Assembly: GCF_014133895.1 (NCBI RefSeq)
Contig: NC_050733.1
Location: 806,001 to 870,000, forward strand
Origin: Torulaspora globosa
Lineage: Eukaryota; Ascomycota; Saccharomycetes; Saccharomycetales; Saccharomycetaceae
DNA length: 64,000 nucleotides
Direction: 5' to 3'
In this document: positions 1 to 8,832 of the stretch, one piece after another
How positions within the stretch are numbered: the stretch's first letter is position 1
Layout of the letters: every line of letters begins with the position of its first letter
The notes under the pieces: generated by a model
What the model saw: only the letters and a program-made list of their open reading frames with translations
Databases searched by the model: none
What the model was told of the DNA's origin: nothing
Translations under genes and position numbers: made by a program

Positions 1-350
1 ATGAAACCATAGACAGAAGCGAAAGAGGGCGCTTATTACATGCTCTTTGGACTCAAGTAAGCCCAAAAGTCTCATCGCCCGCCAAGGACCCAGTGATATT
101 CAGTTACGAGAGAAATCTGTGGCGTGAAATGGTTGCACTGTTGGGGAAGCAGAAAAGTCAAGAAATTCAGACGGCCGTGGAACAAGCGGTGCTCCAGCAA
201 TTATCGTTGAAAGCTCAGCAAATGCATCGTCGCGAGCTGCCATTGTTTAAAATTCACAATCCCTCCGACGAGCTGACGGACGATCTCAACACAAGTGTCA
301 AACCTATTCCCAATGCAAACGTCATTTTCAAAGAAGAGCCTGACATCTAA
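1..350 (+). CDS. C-terminal fragment of an unidentified protein (5' end outside window)
   Basis: An open frame enters from the left edge (codons in phase with nt 3) and runs without a stop to a TAA at 348-350, giving about 115 residues. The only start-like codon before residue 60 is a GTG at 93, so this is the 3' part of a larger gene. The fragment is mixed and helical, with an E-R-N-L-W-R-E-M stretch, a Gln/Ala-rich segment and an acidic end (KEEPDI). I do not recognise it. In S. cerevisiae the genes left of NTA1 are YJR061W and CBF1, but the fragment does not look like the C-termini I know for that neighbourhood. It is co-directional with RPA12 and convergent with NTA1, 122 bp away. Confidence 0.6.
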   Translation, partial: ETIDRSERGRLLHALWTQVSPKVSSPAKDPVIFSYERNLWREMVALLGKQKSQEIQTAVEQAVLQQLSLKAQQMHRRELPLFKIHNPSDELTDDLNTSVKPIPNANVIFKEEPDI

Positions 351-472
351 ACCATATGAGCAAGGACAATCGCAAACCTGCAAGAGCACGAAGGAGTATT
401 TATTTTTACCAGTCATTACATTTTAGCATCCGTCAGACCTGCCTGTATATAAGCGCAAGATCTATCACAAGC

Positions 473-1735
473 TTACCTAGTAACTTCAAATGTCACATCA
501 CGCAACAGGACGCCTTCGAGACCTTTTCCTAGGTTACCGAGTAATTCTACACTTTCGTTGAGGGAGTCGATGTCAGTTGCCGCATCGGCAAACTTGCCAT
601 TAAATTTGTAAATCCCTGAGCTGCCAGCATATACGGTATTAGCGTCCTCTATCCCACACCTGTTACCCATCAAAACTATGGCGTTCCTGTTACGAAATTC
701 CCACTGGGAAGTGAGACTAGCACCCATATATGACCTTCGTTTCCGGCTGCCAGCTACCAAAGGTTCCAAAGACCTGGCCGGCCAGCTTGCCCTCTGCCTC
801 AGCGCCAGGAAGGGCATGAATCGCAAGATCCAGTAATTGACGTTTGACATGTCGGGCTTGTCCAATTCCTCATAGTTATCGTCAGGAGAAACCGACTCTC
901 TTGCGATACGTGGGGTCACATCTGAATTGTTAAAACTGAGCTGGTAGTTTCCTTGAGAGCCGCAAGCCGGAATGCCCTCTTTCTTGATCGCTTTTTGGAT
1001 AGCCTCGAGCTTAACACTGGCTGCGGTCGCTGGCCCGGAGTTCTTAGTAACCGAGGCTGAATGCAGCCAGGCCATGGGACATATGATCAGTTCGTTTCTT
1101 TGGTCGACATTATAGGTGGCAAACTCGAAATCGTAAAATGGAGCTTCGAACTTGTACGGGCTGAGATCCATACATATCCCGATCGATGTCCTCAGCGTGA
1201 CGTCCTCCAGCTCACTGGAATCCTCTGAAACATTGCGTGCCCTATTCTTGAAGTGCAGCGGGAAACTTTGGAAGCCCAGAGGGTTCTCCTGACAGCCCCA
1301 GTCGTCGTCTGTGTAATACAGAAACGACTTCCTGTAGTTAAAGATCTGCTTGCCGGTAGGGTCTGTTACAGCGGCTGAATTGTACAGAATTGGCTCAGGG
1401 CCTTGGTCGACCCGCTCAGGGTACCCAATCACTGTGTAGCATTTGAATAGTCTGGAGACCTCTTTGGCCAAATCTATGGACGGACCATCGTTCTTGGCAC
1501 TGGTGTACGGCAAGATATGCTCTCTGGAGAGGAAATTGTAACCTGTGAGGGCAAGTTCCGGAAACAACACCAGATCCGGGGCTCTTTCTTTCGAGATCGA
1601 ATCCTTCAGCTTGTGCACCAGCTCCCACGCTCTCTCGATATTCTGCTTCACCTGGCCAATTTGCGGGTTCAGCTGTACTATGGCGATTCTCAGGCTGACG
1701 GAGAGCGTTCTAGCAGAGTTTGACATGCTAAGCAT
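473..1735 (-). CDS. NTA1: Protein N-terminal amidase, nitrilase superfamily
   Basis: Nta1 deamidates N-terminal Asn and Gln, converting them to Asp and Glu, which feeds proteins into the Arg/N-degron branch. The 420-residue product has the carbon-nitrogen hydrolase fold with the Glu-Lys-Cys triad visible: Glu60 in LFPELALTGYN, Lys136 in YRKSFLYY and Cys188 in IGICMDLSPY. Length is slightly below the roughly 457 residues of the S. cerevisiae enzyme. Two in-frame ATGs lie at codons 1 and 4, and a short Ser/Thr/Arg-rich, acid-free stretch precedes the conserved core. That could allow dual cytosolic and mitochondrial forms, but this is inference. Position left of RPA12 and opposite strand match S. 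cerevisiae YJR062C. Confidence 0.93.
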   Translation of the reverse strand: MLSMSNSARTLSVSLRIAIVQLNPQIGQVKQNIERAWELVHKLKDSISKERAPDLVLFPELALTGYNFLSREHILPYTSAKNDGPSIDLAKEVSRLFKCYTVIGYPERVDQGPEPILYNSAAVTDPTGKQIFNYRKSFLYYTDDDWGCQENPLGFQSFPLHFKNRARNVSEDSSELEDVTLRTSIGICMDLSPYKFEAPFYDFEFATYNVDQRNELIICPMAWLHSASVTKNSGPATAASVKLEAIQKAIKKEGIPACGSQGNYQLSFNNSDVTPRIARESVSPDDNYEELDKPDMSNVNYWILRFMPFLALRQRASWPARSLEPLVAGSRKRRSYMGASLTSQWEFRNRNAIVLMGNRCGIEDANTVYAGSSGIYKFNGKFADAATDIDSLNESVELLGNLGKGLEGVLLRDVTFEVTR

Positions 1736-1887
1736 CAGCCTCAGTCCGATGTTGAAGTAGCGACACCGCTGCAGTCAACACACCTAATTTCAACATCGCA
1801 GGGCCTTGCTGCAACCACATGGAACAGAGCAGCGAAACCAAGCAGAGCGGTCGCGACAGCAGTCCCGCAAGCCACTGAGAGACCTCC

Positions 1888-2235
1888 ATGAGCGACAAGA
1901 ACAGCTCCATCTTTGCTCCGGGCCACAACAGGCTCGAAACGGCGATTCCAGAGACCTCCTACAAAGCAACAAGAGTCGACCCGAGAGAGCTGTCCGTGAC
2001 ACCAAGACCGACGGAACCGGCCGCAAATCCAATTCCGACACCAACTCACACGCTGCAGGCCGACGAGCCACCCTCAGACCGTCTCGAACCGGCACCGATC
2101 ACCGCCGTTTTCGACGCCAAGAACCAGCTCGCCTCGCTCATAAAGAACGCCAAGCTGAACGAGGAAGCCATCCGGGCCAGAAACGACCGGATTCGCCACT
2201 CGAAACAGCAGTCCAAGGGCCGCTACGGCTGGTGA
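1888..2235 (+). CDS. Small hypothetical protein, 115 aa
   Basis: An ATG-initiated frame of 115 codons lies in the 640-bp gap between NTA1 and RPA12, where S. cerevisiae has no gene. The first two thirds are Pro/Thr/Glu-rich and low in hydrophobics, which suggests disorder. The last 40 residues are different: a charged, probably helical segment (D-A-K-N-Q-L-A-S-L-I-K-N-A-K, then R-A-R-N-D-R-I-R-H-S-K-Q) ending in GRYGW. Codon third positions look like neighbouring genes. Longer overlapping frames are Arg/Gln-rich and look like shadows. No family recognised. It may be an ancestral gene lost from S. cerevisiae. A sequence search of the C-terminal 40 residues in other non-duplicated yeasts would decide. 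Confidence 0.55.
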   Translation: MSDKNSSIFAPGHNRLETAIPETSYKATRVDPRELSVTPRPTEPAANPIPTPTHTLQADEPPSDRLEPAPITAVFDAKNQLASLIKNAKLNEEAIRARNDRIRHSKQQSKGRYGW

Positions 2236-2250
2236 ACAGCGCTCTTAGGC

Positions 2251-2260
2251 TGCTCATCGC
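2251..2260 (-). promoter_or_regulatory. PAC element upstream of RPA12
   Basis: On the minus strand this reads GCGATGAGCA, nine of ten positions of the PAC consensus GCGATGAGMT bound by Dot6/Tod6. It sits about 113 bp upstream of the RPA12 ATG, with an A/T-rich RRPE-like AAAATTT at about 2294-2300. PAC is typical of RNA polymerase I and ribosome-biogenesis promoters. Confidence 0.6.
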
Positions 2261-2372
2261 ATGGTTGGAGGTATCGCTTTGCACGAAGGGCTTTAAAATT
2301 TGACCACTTCTAGATGCCAAGCTCATCTCGAAGATCACCAACTGCAAGACGAAAGCGATTGTGCTGGCGAGG

Positions 2373-2750
2373 ATGTCTGTGGTCGGGTCGTTGATCTTCT
2401 GCCTGGACTGCGGTAATCTGCTGAATAACCCGAACACGGTGGCTGGCTCCGAGATCGAGTGCGACATGTGCCAGGCGTCGTACCCGAAGTCGCAGTTCTC
2501 GAAGCTGAAAGTGGTGACCGCGACCTCGGACGATGCGTTCCCCTCCGCGCTGCGGTCCAAGAGGTCGGTCGTCAAGACGTCGCTGAAGAAGGACGAGCTA
2601 GAGGCCGGCGCAACGATCAAGGAAAAGTGTCCCAAGTGCGGCAACGAAGAGATGCACTACCACACGCTGCAGCTGAGGTCCGCGGACGAAGGTGCAACCG
2701 TGTTCTACACATGCACCGCGTGCGGCTACAAGTTCAGAACCAACAATTGA
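2373..2750 (+). CDS. RPA12: RNA polymerase I subunit A12.2
   Basis: This is the 125-residue small subunit of RNA polymerase I, needed for RNA cleavage and termination and located in the nucleolus. The open frame extends 12 nt further to a GTG, but the ATG at 2373 gives MSVVGSLIFCLDCG and exactly the length of the S. cerevisiae protein. Two zinc ribbons are visible. The N-terminal one has CLDCG near residues 10-14 and CDMC near 30. The C-terminal TFIIS-like one has CPKCG, the acidic RSADEG loop and CTACGYKF. The ending RTNN is also typical. Co-directional with CCT5, as in YJR063W-YJR064W. Confidence 0.97.
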   Translation: MSVVGSLIFCLDCGNLLNNPNTVAGSEIECDMCQASYPKSQFSKLKVVTATSDDAFPSALRSKRSVVKTSLKKDELEAGATIKEKCPKCGNEEMHYHTLQLRSADEGATVFYTCTACGYKFRTNN

Positions 2751-2842
2751 GCCCGCAGAGCCTGCTGCCGTCTGTATAGTAGTTGAACCGATGGCTCTTT
2801 ATATATAGTCGATTGTATAAGCGGTCGTGCGAAGTGACGAGT

Positions 2843-2852
2843 TGAAAAATTT
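2843..2852 (+). promoter_or_regulatory. RRPE-like motif upstream of CCT5
   Basis: TGAAAAATTT, matching the ribosomal-RNA-processing element, lies about 105 bp upstream of the chosen CCT5 start in the 206-bp RPA12-CCT5 spacer. The motif is short and A/T-rich, so chance is possible. Confidence 0.4.
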
Positions 2853-2956
2853 GGCTATAGTGGTGGCGAGAGGCATACAAGATGAGCTTTAAGAGCCAGT
2901 AATTGGGCCAGTGGCAGGGCTGAGAAGGGCATTTGCGGCTGGTGAGAGCGTTGGAG

Positions 2957-4639
2957 ATGGCACAGGTACCGGGGCAGGCGATGGAGATGCCCGATATGTC
3001 GAATGCGATCGTGGCACAGGACGAAATGGGTAGGCCTTTCATAATCGTGAGGGACCAGGGCAACAAGAAGAGACAGCACGGGCTGGAGGCGAAGAAGTCG
3101 CACATCTTGGCTGCGAGATCGGTGGCGTCGATTATCAAGACGTCGCTCGGGCCTCGGGGGCTGGATAAGATTCTCATCTCGCCGGACGGAGAGATAACGA
3201 TCACTAACGATGGCGCAACGATCCTGTCTCAGATGGAGCTGGATAACGAGATAGCGAAGTTGCTGGTTCAGTTGTCGAAATCGCAGGACGACGAGATCGG
3301 CGACGGGACCACCGGCGTGGTTGTGCTGGCGAGCGCGTTGCTGGACCAGGCACTTGAGCTTATTGAAAAAGGTATACATCCGATTAAGATCGCAAACGGC
3401 TTCGATGAGGCCGCGAAGGTGGCGATCCAAAAACTGGAGGAGCAGGCCGACGACGTGGCTAGCGATTCGGCTTCTTTTAAGGAGTACTTGTTTAGGGCAG
3501 CTAAGACGTCGTTGGGGTCGAAGATTGTGTCGAAGGACCACGACAAATTCGCTCAGATGGCCGTAGATGCGGTACTGCGGGTATTGGACGAAGAGAGGAA
3601 GGATGTGGATTTTGAACTGATCAAGCTGGAGGGCCGCGTAGGTGGCTCTTTGAAGGACTCCAAGCTGATCGATGGGGTCATATTGGACAAGGACTTCTCA
3701 CATCCACAGATGCCCAAGGAAGTGGTTCCTGCAGAGGGCCAGAACGACCTCAGACTTGCGATCTTAACCTGTCCGTTTGAGCCCCCAAAGCCAAAGACAA
3801 AGCACAAGCTCGATATTTCGTCCGTGGAAGAATACCAGAAGCTGCAGAACTACGAACAAGACAAGTTTAAAGAGATGATAGATAACATCAAGAGAGTAGG
3901 TGCGGACGTGGTCATATGTCAGTGGGGTTTTGATGACGAGGCCAATCACCTGCTGTTACAGAACAATCTGCCAGCGGTCAGATGGGTCGGTGGCCAGGAA
4001 CTGGAGCTAATTGCGATTGCAACCCATGGACGCATAGTGCCCCGTTTCCAAGATCTGTCAACCGAAAAGCTGGGGAAGTGTGGCAGGATTTACGAGATGG
4101 AGTTCGGTACCACAAAGGACCGCATGCTAGTCATAGAACAATGCTCGGATGCCAAGACTGTGACATGCTTCATTCGTGGTTCAAACAAGATGATCGTCGA
4201 TGAGGCTAAACGTGCCCTTCACGATGCGTTGTGCGTTGTTCGTAACCTGGTTAAAGATTCCCGTGTCGTTTACGGCGGTGGTGCCGCTGAAGTTGCCATG
4301 TCTATTGCAGTCTCCGAGGAAGCCGACAGACAGCGTGGAATCGATCAATATGCATTCCGTGCCTTCGCGCAAGCCTTAGATACAGTTCCAATGACATTGG
4401 CAGAAAACTCTGGTTTGGACCCAATTGACACTTTGACGCTACTGAAGAGCAAACAGATAAAGGAAAATTCATCTCTGGTTGGTGTGGACTGTCTAAGTAA
4501 GGGCAGCAATGACATGAAAGAACTATTTGTGGTCGATCCTTTCATCGGCAAAAAGCAACAGATCATGTTGGCAACACAGCTTTGCAGAATGATTTTGAAA
4601 ATCGATAACGTCATTATAAGTGGGAAGGACGAATATTGA
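2957..4639 (+). CDS. CCT5: CCT/TRiC chaperonin subunit epsilon
   Basis: Cct5 is one of eight subunits of the cytosolic chaperonin ring that folds actin and tubulin. The frame opens at a TTG (2933), but the first ATG at 2957 gives 560 residues beginning [19 protein letters not shown], close to the S. cerevisiae 562. Group II chaperonin signatures are present: [18 protein letters not shown] and the ATP-site GDGTTGVV near residues 115-121, plus the late GGGAAEV segment. The protein is very conserved throughout. It is convergent with ARP3, with 121 bp between stop codons. Both act on the actin cytoskeleton, but the adjacency is simply ancestral. Confidence 0.97.
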   Translation: MAQVPGQAMEMPDMSNAIVAQDEMGRPFIIVRDQGNKKRQHGLEAKKSHILAARSVASIIKTSLGPRGLDKILISPDGEITITNDGATILSQMELDNEIAKLLVQLSKSQDDEIGDGTTGVVVLASALLDQALELIEKGIHPIKIANGFDEAAKVAIQKLEEQADDVASDSASFKEYLFRAAKTSLGSKIVSKDHDKFAQMAVDAVLRVLDEERKDVDFELIKLEGRVGGSLKDSKLIDGVILDKDFSHPQMPKEVVPAEGQNDLRLAILTCPFEPPKPKTKHKLDISSVEEYQKLQNYEQDKFKEMIDNIKRVGADVVICQWGFDDEANHLLLQNNLPAVRWVGGQELELIAIATHGRIVPRFQDLSTEKLGKCGRIYEMEFGTTKDRMLVIEQCSDAKTVTCFIRGSNKMIVDEAKRALHDALCVVRNLVKDSRVVYGGGAAEVAMSIAVSEEADRQRGIDQYAFRAFAQALDTVPMTLAENSGLDPIDTLTLLKSKQIKENSSLVGVDCLSKGSNDMKELFVVDPFIGKKQQIMLATQLCRMILKIDNVIISGKDEY

Positions 4640-4760
4640 ACATAGCAGATTCAGGAGTAGTACATAGTTCTGCTTTAATCCCAGCGTCTTTTCTCTATCA
4701 GAAGTACAACTGATGTAATTCATCTACATGAATTGATGGTGACTATTTAAGGTAAAATCT

Positions 4761-6143
4761 CTAAACCATGTTGAACAGACTGAAATTTCTCACGATTTCA
4801 GGTCCAATCTCTTCGTAATCCTTCTTTGTGTGGCAGTAACTTTTAAACTCAGCTGTTTGGGCTAACAGTGAACCACCAAACCAAACAGCATTTCTTTGTT
4901 TTCTGTGGGAGATGACTTGCACATCTACACCAGTAGATTTAGTACCGCTCAAATATTCGCTTTGCGCAATTCTGTTGTTTACTATGGACTTCAAATCTCT
5001 TTGTAAGCGACGGCCGAAATCTTTGAACATTGTAGAGCCACCCGAAAGGACGATATTGCTGTACAGGCTTTTACGGACGTCGATTGGACAGGCTTGGATC
5101 GTCTGATCTACTATGGTGGGTAGCGGTGTCAAAAAGTCTGAAGAGGCGATTTCTGGGTTGAAGAAAATTTCGGGAGCCATGAACCTCTCACACCCAACAT
5201 CAACTACTTTCCTTCTAGTCTTCTCCTGGTTCTCTACTACGAATTGAGCGAACTTCTCGGGATCTCTATCAAATTTGTTGAATTCTTTGACAATGTCAGG
5301 ACAGACATAGCAGTATTCCTGTTTGATACGCTCCGCTGTCCTTAAAGATGTATCTTCTTCACCACGTTCTCTGAGCAGGGACTGGATGAATAGGGTAATG
5401 TCCCTTCCTGCAATCGGAATATTCTTGATTGCTGAGCCAATAACGTAACCTTCAGCCACCGGAATAACATGGGTCACACCATCACCGGAATCAATCACAG
5501 TACCTGTTAACGATCTGTCAACGACTTTCGATGACGTCCATGAAGCCGCAAGAGCTAAGACAGCCTGAACAGCAATATATAGACCAGCGCAGTTGAAGGA
5601 CTCGAAGAAAATCTCCGCTATCTGTTCCCTATTTTCTGGCGGATTCAAAGGCGGCTCTGTCAATAGAAAGTAGTGGTCTTCTGGCTCGGTTCTCAGATAC
5701 TTGAAGATAGAGTTTTCCCAGAATCTCTCCATGTGGTCCCAATTCTCCACCTGGCCATGTTTGATCGGGTAGCTCAAGCCGTACGATGGACCTTGTGCTG
5801 CGATCAAGGCCTCGTTTCCGATGTAAAAGTCCAAATCCTCTGTCCCTCTTTTCCCAGCCAAGTTGTTAGACATTAGAAGAGATCCTGCATTCAAATTGTT
5901 AAACGCTGTGGCTGACGTAGCATTTCCAAAATACGGATTCCCACTCGAACTAGCATTCCCCGTATTAGATAGACCGCTAGCACCCGAGAGAGCGCTAGAA
6001 GTTGACTTTTTGGTACTCGAAGGTTGTGCTGTAGCGATCGCCGTGGGAAAAACCCAAGACGGAGAGTCGTTACCAGCAAAACCCAACTTGGTTAGGCCGG
6101 TACCATTGTCCATCACGACAGCAGGGTTGTTCATGAACGACAT
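4761..6143 (-). CDS. ARP3: Actin-related protein 3 (Arp2/3 complex)
   Basis: Arp3 is a nucleating subunit of the Arp2/3 complex that builds branched actin at cortical patches. The 460-residue product starts [19 protein letters not shown], containing the actin-fold phosphate-1 loop, and ends RNFSLFNMV. Actin-fold motifs [11 protein letters not shown] and [14 protein letters not shown] are intact. A Ser/Thr/Ala/Asn-rich insert at about residues 40-90 is the variable region of fungal Arp3 and is slightly longer than in S. cerevisiae (449 aa), which accounts for the extra length. Next to it upstream lies an unusually long interval before TOR. Confidence 0.97.
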   Translation of the reverse strand: MSFMNNPAVVMDNGTGLTKLGFAGNDSPSWVFPTAIATAQPSSTKKSTSSALSGASGLSNTGNASSSGNPYFGNATSATAFNNLNAGSLLMSNNLAGKRGTEDLDFYIGNEALIAAQGPSYGLSYPIKHGQVENWDHMERFWENSIFKYLRTEPEDHYFLLTEPPLNPPENREQIAEIFFESFNCAGLYIAVQAVLALAASWTSSKVVDRSLTGTVIDSGDGVTHVIPVAEGYVIGSAIKNIPIAGRDITLFIQSLLRERGEEDTSLRTAERIKQEYCYVCPDIVKEFNKFDRDPEKFAQFVVENQEKTRRKVVDVGCERFMAPEIFFNPEIASSDFLTPLPTIVDQTIQACPIDVRKSLYSNIVLSGGSTMFKDFGRRLQRDLKSIVNNRIAQSEYLSGTKSTGVDVQVISHRKQRNAVWFGGSLLAQTAEFKSYCHTKKDYEEIGPEIVRNFSLFNMV

Positions 6144-6355
6144 TGTGAGAATACTACAGTTTCGTGGTTAACCCGACAAATTGAAACCAGCCAAAGACAA
6201 CACAAGTGTAGAACCCTAGTGCAACCCCAGATTGAGTCTTCTAGCCTGAATATGGGCGTCCAAAGGCTTAGGAAAGGAGCAAATTGGCCTTGCTCTTGTT
6301 GATCTTGGAACTTTACTTTGTTCTATAGGGGCGAGCGTAGCGTAAGCTTGGTTTA

Positions 6356-6867
6356 ATGCCAAATAACTATATACGTTACGAGTTATTGAAGAGATGGAAA
6401 GCCAGATATCTAGCCATTGGAAGCCCTGGAAGCCTCCGTAGCAGTTCCAAATCCACTGGCCGACGTGCGGTTACGCTCACCCGAAGAAGCGGTGCGAACA
6501 GGCCCTCAGGATGAGTAATTGGTCGTGAAGTTGAGCCACCTCGCAGCACACAGTTGAATGATCTTGGTAATACGGCGGACAGGCATATGAGGGTTGAGAA
6601 TGGAACAATAAGCTTGGAAATCAATGATACTTTCAGGAACCCATTGGCGAAGTTGTTAAGCTTTCAATTGGACTCTTACTTCGATCCGCAGGCGATAGCC
6701 AAGAAAGCAATGAAAGCTTGATTATGGCAAACTCGTTCTGCAGCCACCGCTGGTTCATATTGGGGCCGCCTTCGAGCGTGTCGCCTGCCAATGCGGAACC
6801 TGAGACCCTGGAGGTTTTCAACATCCAGCGCTTCGAATGGCAAGCGCGTCTGGGCATCTTGCAGTAA
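6356..6867 (+). pseudogene. Possible decayed gene between ARP3 and TOR
   Basis: From an ATG at 6356, 52 codons run to a TGA at 6512. The same frame then stays open for 68 more codons to a TGA at 6719, and the composition stays protein-like on both sides. An overlapping second frame is open for about 77 codons and ends with a TAA at 6865 (…RFEWQARLGILQ). This pattern fits one gene broken by a nonsense change and a frameshift. No splice consensus explains the breaks. I do not recognise the protein. It could also be chance open frame in the 1.1-kb ARP3 upstream region. Confidence 0.28.
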
Positions 6868-7208
6868 CAGCCTTTCACAGAAGTGTCCCAAATACCGTAG
6901 AGGCCCCGTTTCACCACTGTCGACGACCATCTCGATTCAGCAGCGCTCTCTGACGATCCCAAAGCACGTCATTTTCTAGTCGCGACCTCAAGGAACCATC
7001 CCTCGCTGCAGTCATCAAGATTAACTGATCAGTCGGTCGGCCGCAAATAGGTCTGCCTTTCCGTCATTAGCGTCTCATCGTTGGTGTATCTACTTCCCAT
7101 TCTCGCCTAGCTCGGGATCTGTCTTCTTCCAGGCTGCCTATGGCGACAACGGCACAAAAGAATCAGAGAGAATCACCAAGCGGCGAGCGTTAGTAGCGGC
7201 CTTCAAAG

Positions 7209-7583
7209 TCACTTCAGGGCCAGCAAAGCAGCAGCTGTGTCTTGTTCTTGTCCGGAGTCTTGGTCGCTGAACTCGGGTCTTGTGCGGACGGCGTGATCAC
7301 CATCGTCCAAGCTGTCGCCGGAAAGGTACCCTTCGTCCTCGTTGTGTTCGAAGTAGTCGCTGTCTGGACCTTCGCCGCTTGAGCCTTTGCTCGAGCCGCT
7401 GCCTGTTCGTACGCTGGAGGGTAGCTGTGGTCCGCCGTCAGCGTCGTCATCGCTGGCTATGAAATCATTAACTGAGTAGAGGCCAGCATCTTTGCTGGCT
7501 CCGGTGCGCTTACGACGGCCCTTGAAAATCCACAGGAAGGAATAGTTTCCATGCCAGGTCGTACTGATAATCACAGCAGGTCT
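7209..7583 (-). other. ATG-less open frame, possible second exon or relic
   Basis: About 125 codons are open, from just after a TAA at 7584-7586 to the stop at 7209-7211, but no ATG occurs in frame; the first start-like codon is a GTG. The translation has a short aromatic/basic head (FLWIFKGRRKRTG), then GLYSVNDFIASDDDAD and a long Ser/Gly/Asp/Glu-rich acidic tail. It looks like the C-terminal end of a real protein. An acceptor-like TATCAG ends at 7564. A GTATGA donor at 7753-7748 in the upstream frame would join the two in phase across a 190-nt intron, but there is no good TACTAAC branch site (only TATCAAC near 7600). It is either exon 2 of the preceding gene or a relic. Confidence 0.35.
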
Positions 7584-7731
7584 TTAAGGTGCCTCTAGTT
7601 GATAGAATAATGTAGATAAGGGAAGTGGGCAAAATAGCGAAGATAGTATTATCAGCTTGAAATATTCCACTTAATGAAAGCACCTAAACATACTACTATA
7701 AGAGGCGATGGGTAGGATGGAAAATCAATCA

Positions 7732-8566
7732 TCAAATGTCAAGAGAGTCATACTCTTTGTCCTGCGAGGTAGTACGAGGCATCTGGGAGAAATCGCCGGC
7801 GTTAATAATGGCTTGTTCCAAGCGGCTCACAAGCCCTAGAGCCTGATTTCTTTCTTTCTCTGTCAGCTCTGGGTTAGCTTTGACAAAGATTGAGAACGAC
7901 GGGAAGAGCACCCTTTCGCCCTTCGTCGTCTTTCTTTCGACAAGGAATGGGTAGTTGTAATCTAAGCCGCTCGGCGACAAGGCGCTAGGCGATGTGTAGT
8001 CTTCGCTGGGGCTTATGTCCAACTCTTCGCGTATCAGTGTCTCATACTTGATTGCTAAGGCGCCATATTTGCGAACTTCACGCCAGAAGCGCGCCTCAGA
8101 TACGAGGTCTTCCATGAAAACCTCCGACCACTTCGAAAGCAGGTCATCTATTGCACCTTCCCGCTGCGAAAGCTCAACACTTTGCAGTCTTTCGAGAATA
8201 GAAATAGCTCTAGCTTCCCTTTCTCCCATACTGGGATTCACTAGGGACAGGTAAAGGATGTATGATGGAAAGTAGACGACAGTTCCATCAGCAAGCGAGA
8301 AAGATAAGTGGGAAGCGCGGGTCCATAGAGATAGGTGGGGACCCCGAGTTGTACCTCTGCAAGCTTAGCAATACTGGTGGCATAATTGTAAGCAGCCTGA
8401 CCAGCCTCCACATACCAAATGCCAGTAGTGAATCGATATTGACTCTCTAGATCTTCTTCTAGCGATGAGTCGTATTCCTCCTCGCTTTCGGAGGGAGACG
8501 GTCCCCTAACTGTTCAACATGACTGACCTTCAAGCGTATCCGTTCAGCGGCTCGATTTAACACCAT
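7732..8566 (-). pseudogene. Frame-disrupted gene upstream of TOR (unidentified)
   Basis: The clean part is an ATG frame of 165 codons (8229-7732), helical and charged, with segments SILERLQSVELSQREG and EARFWREVRKYGALAIKYE. The same frame is open much further upstream without an ATG. Between 8566 and about 8240 three frames take over from one another: an ATG frame (MVLNRAAERIRLKVSHVEQL), an acidic frame (SESEEEYDSSLEEDLESQYR continuing to GIWYVEAGQAAYNYAT), then the frame that includes LADGTVVYFPSYILYLS and runs into the 165-codon part. The switches fall near GGGG, CCCC and CCC runs, so indels or sequencing errors are plausible. Not recognised; no S. cerevisiae gene sits here. Confidence 0.4.
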
Positions 8567-8832
8567 GTCAGAATAATATTGAACCATATGATTAAGCATG
8601 CCATGTCTAAGGAAGAACTTAGCGCAAGTCTGCTGCTTATATAGTTGTAGCTGTCATGTTACCCGGCCTCTCAAAACATATACCCTCGATGTGTCCTGTT
8701 AGTAGTAAGAGATATCAACATATAACAGATGTTGAAGTTGTCTCTGAGGCGTGGCTAAGTGCTGGGGCATTAACGCAGTTTGAGATTGGTCAAGAATTCA
8801 CCCAAGGGGAGCTTTAGCTAGAAAAAACCCTG

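Noticed and set aside
7688..7732. GTATGT donor at 7693-7688 after a 13-codon ATG frame
   Set aside because: Joining it to the TATCAG acceptor at 7564 leads to a stop after about 17 codons and not into the acidic open frame; phase does not fit.
8231..8417. GTATGT donor near 8416 joined to a CCCAG acceptor near 8231 as an intron
   Set aside because: Phase fits, but no TACTAAC-like branch site is present and the upstream exon has no ATG in its frame.
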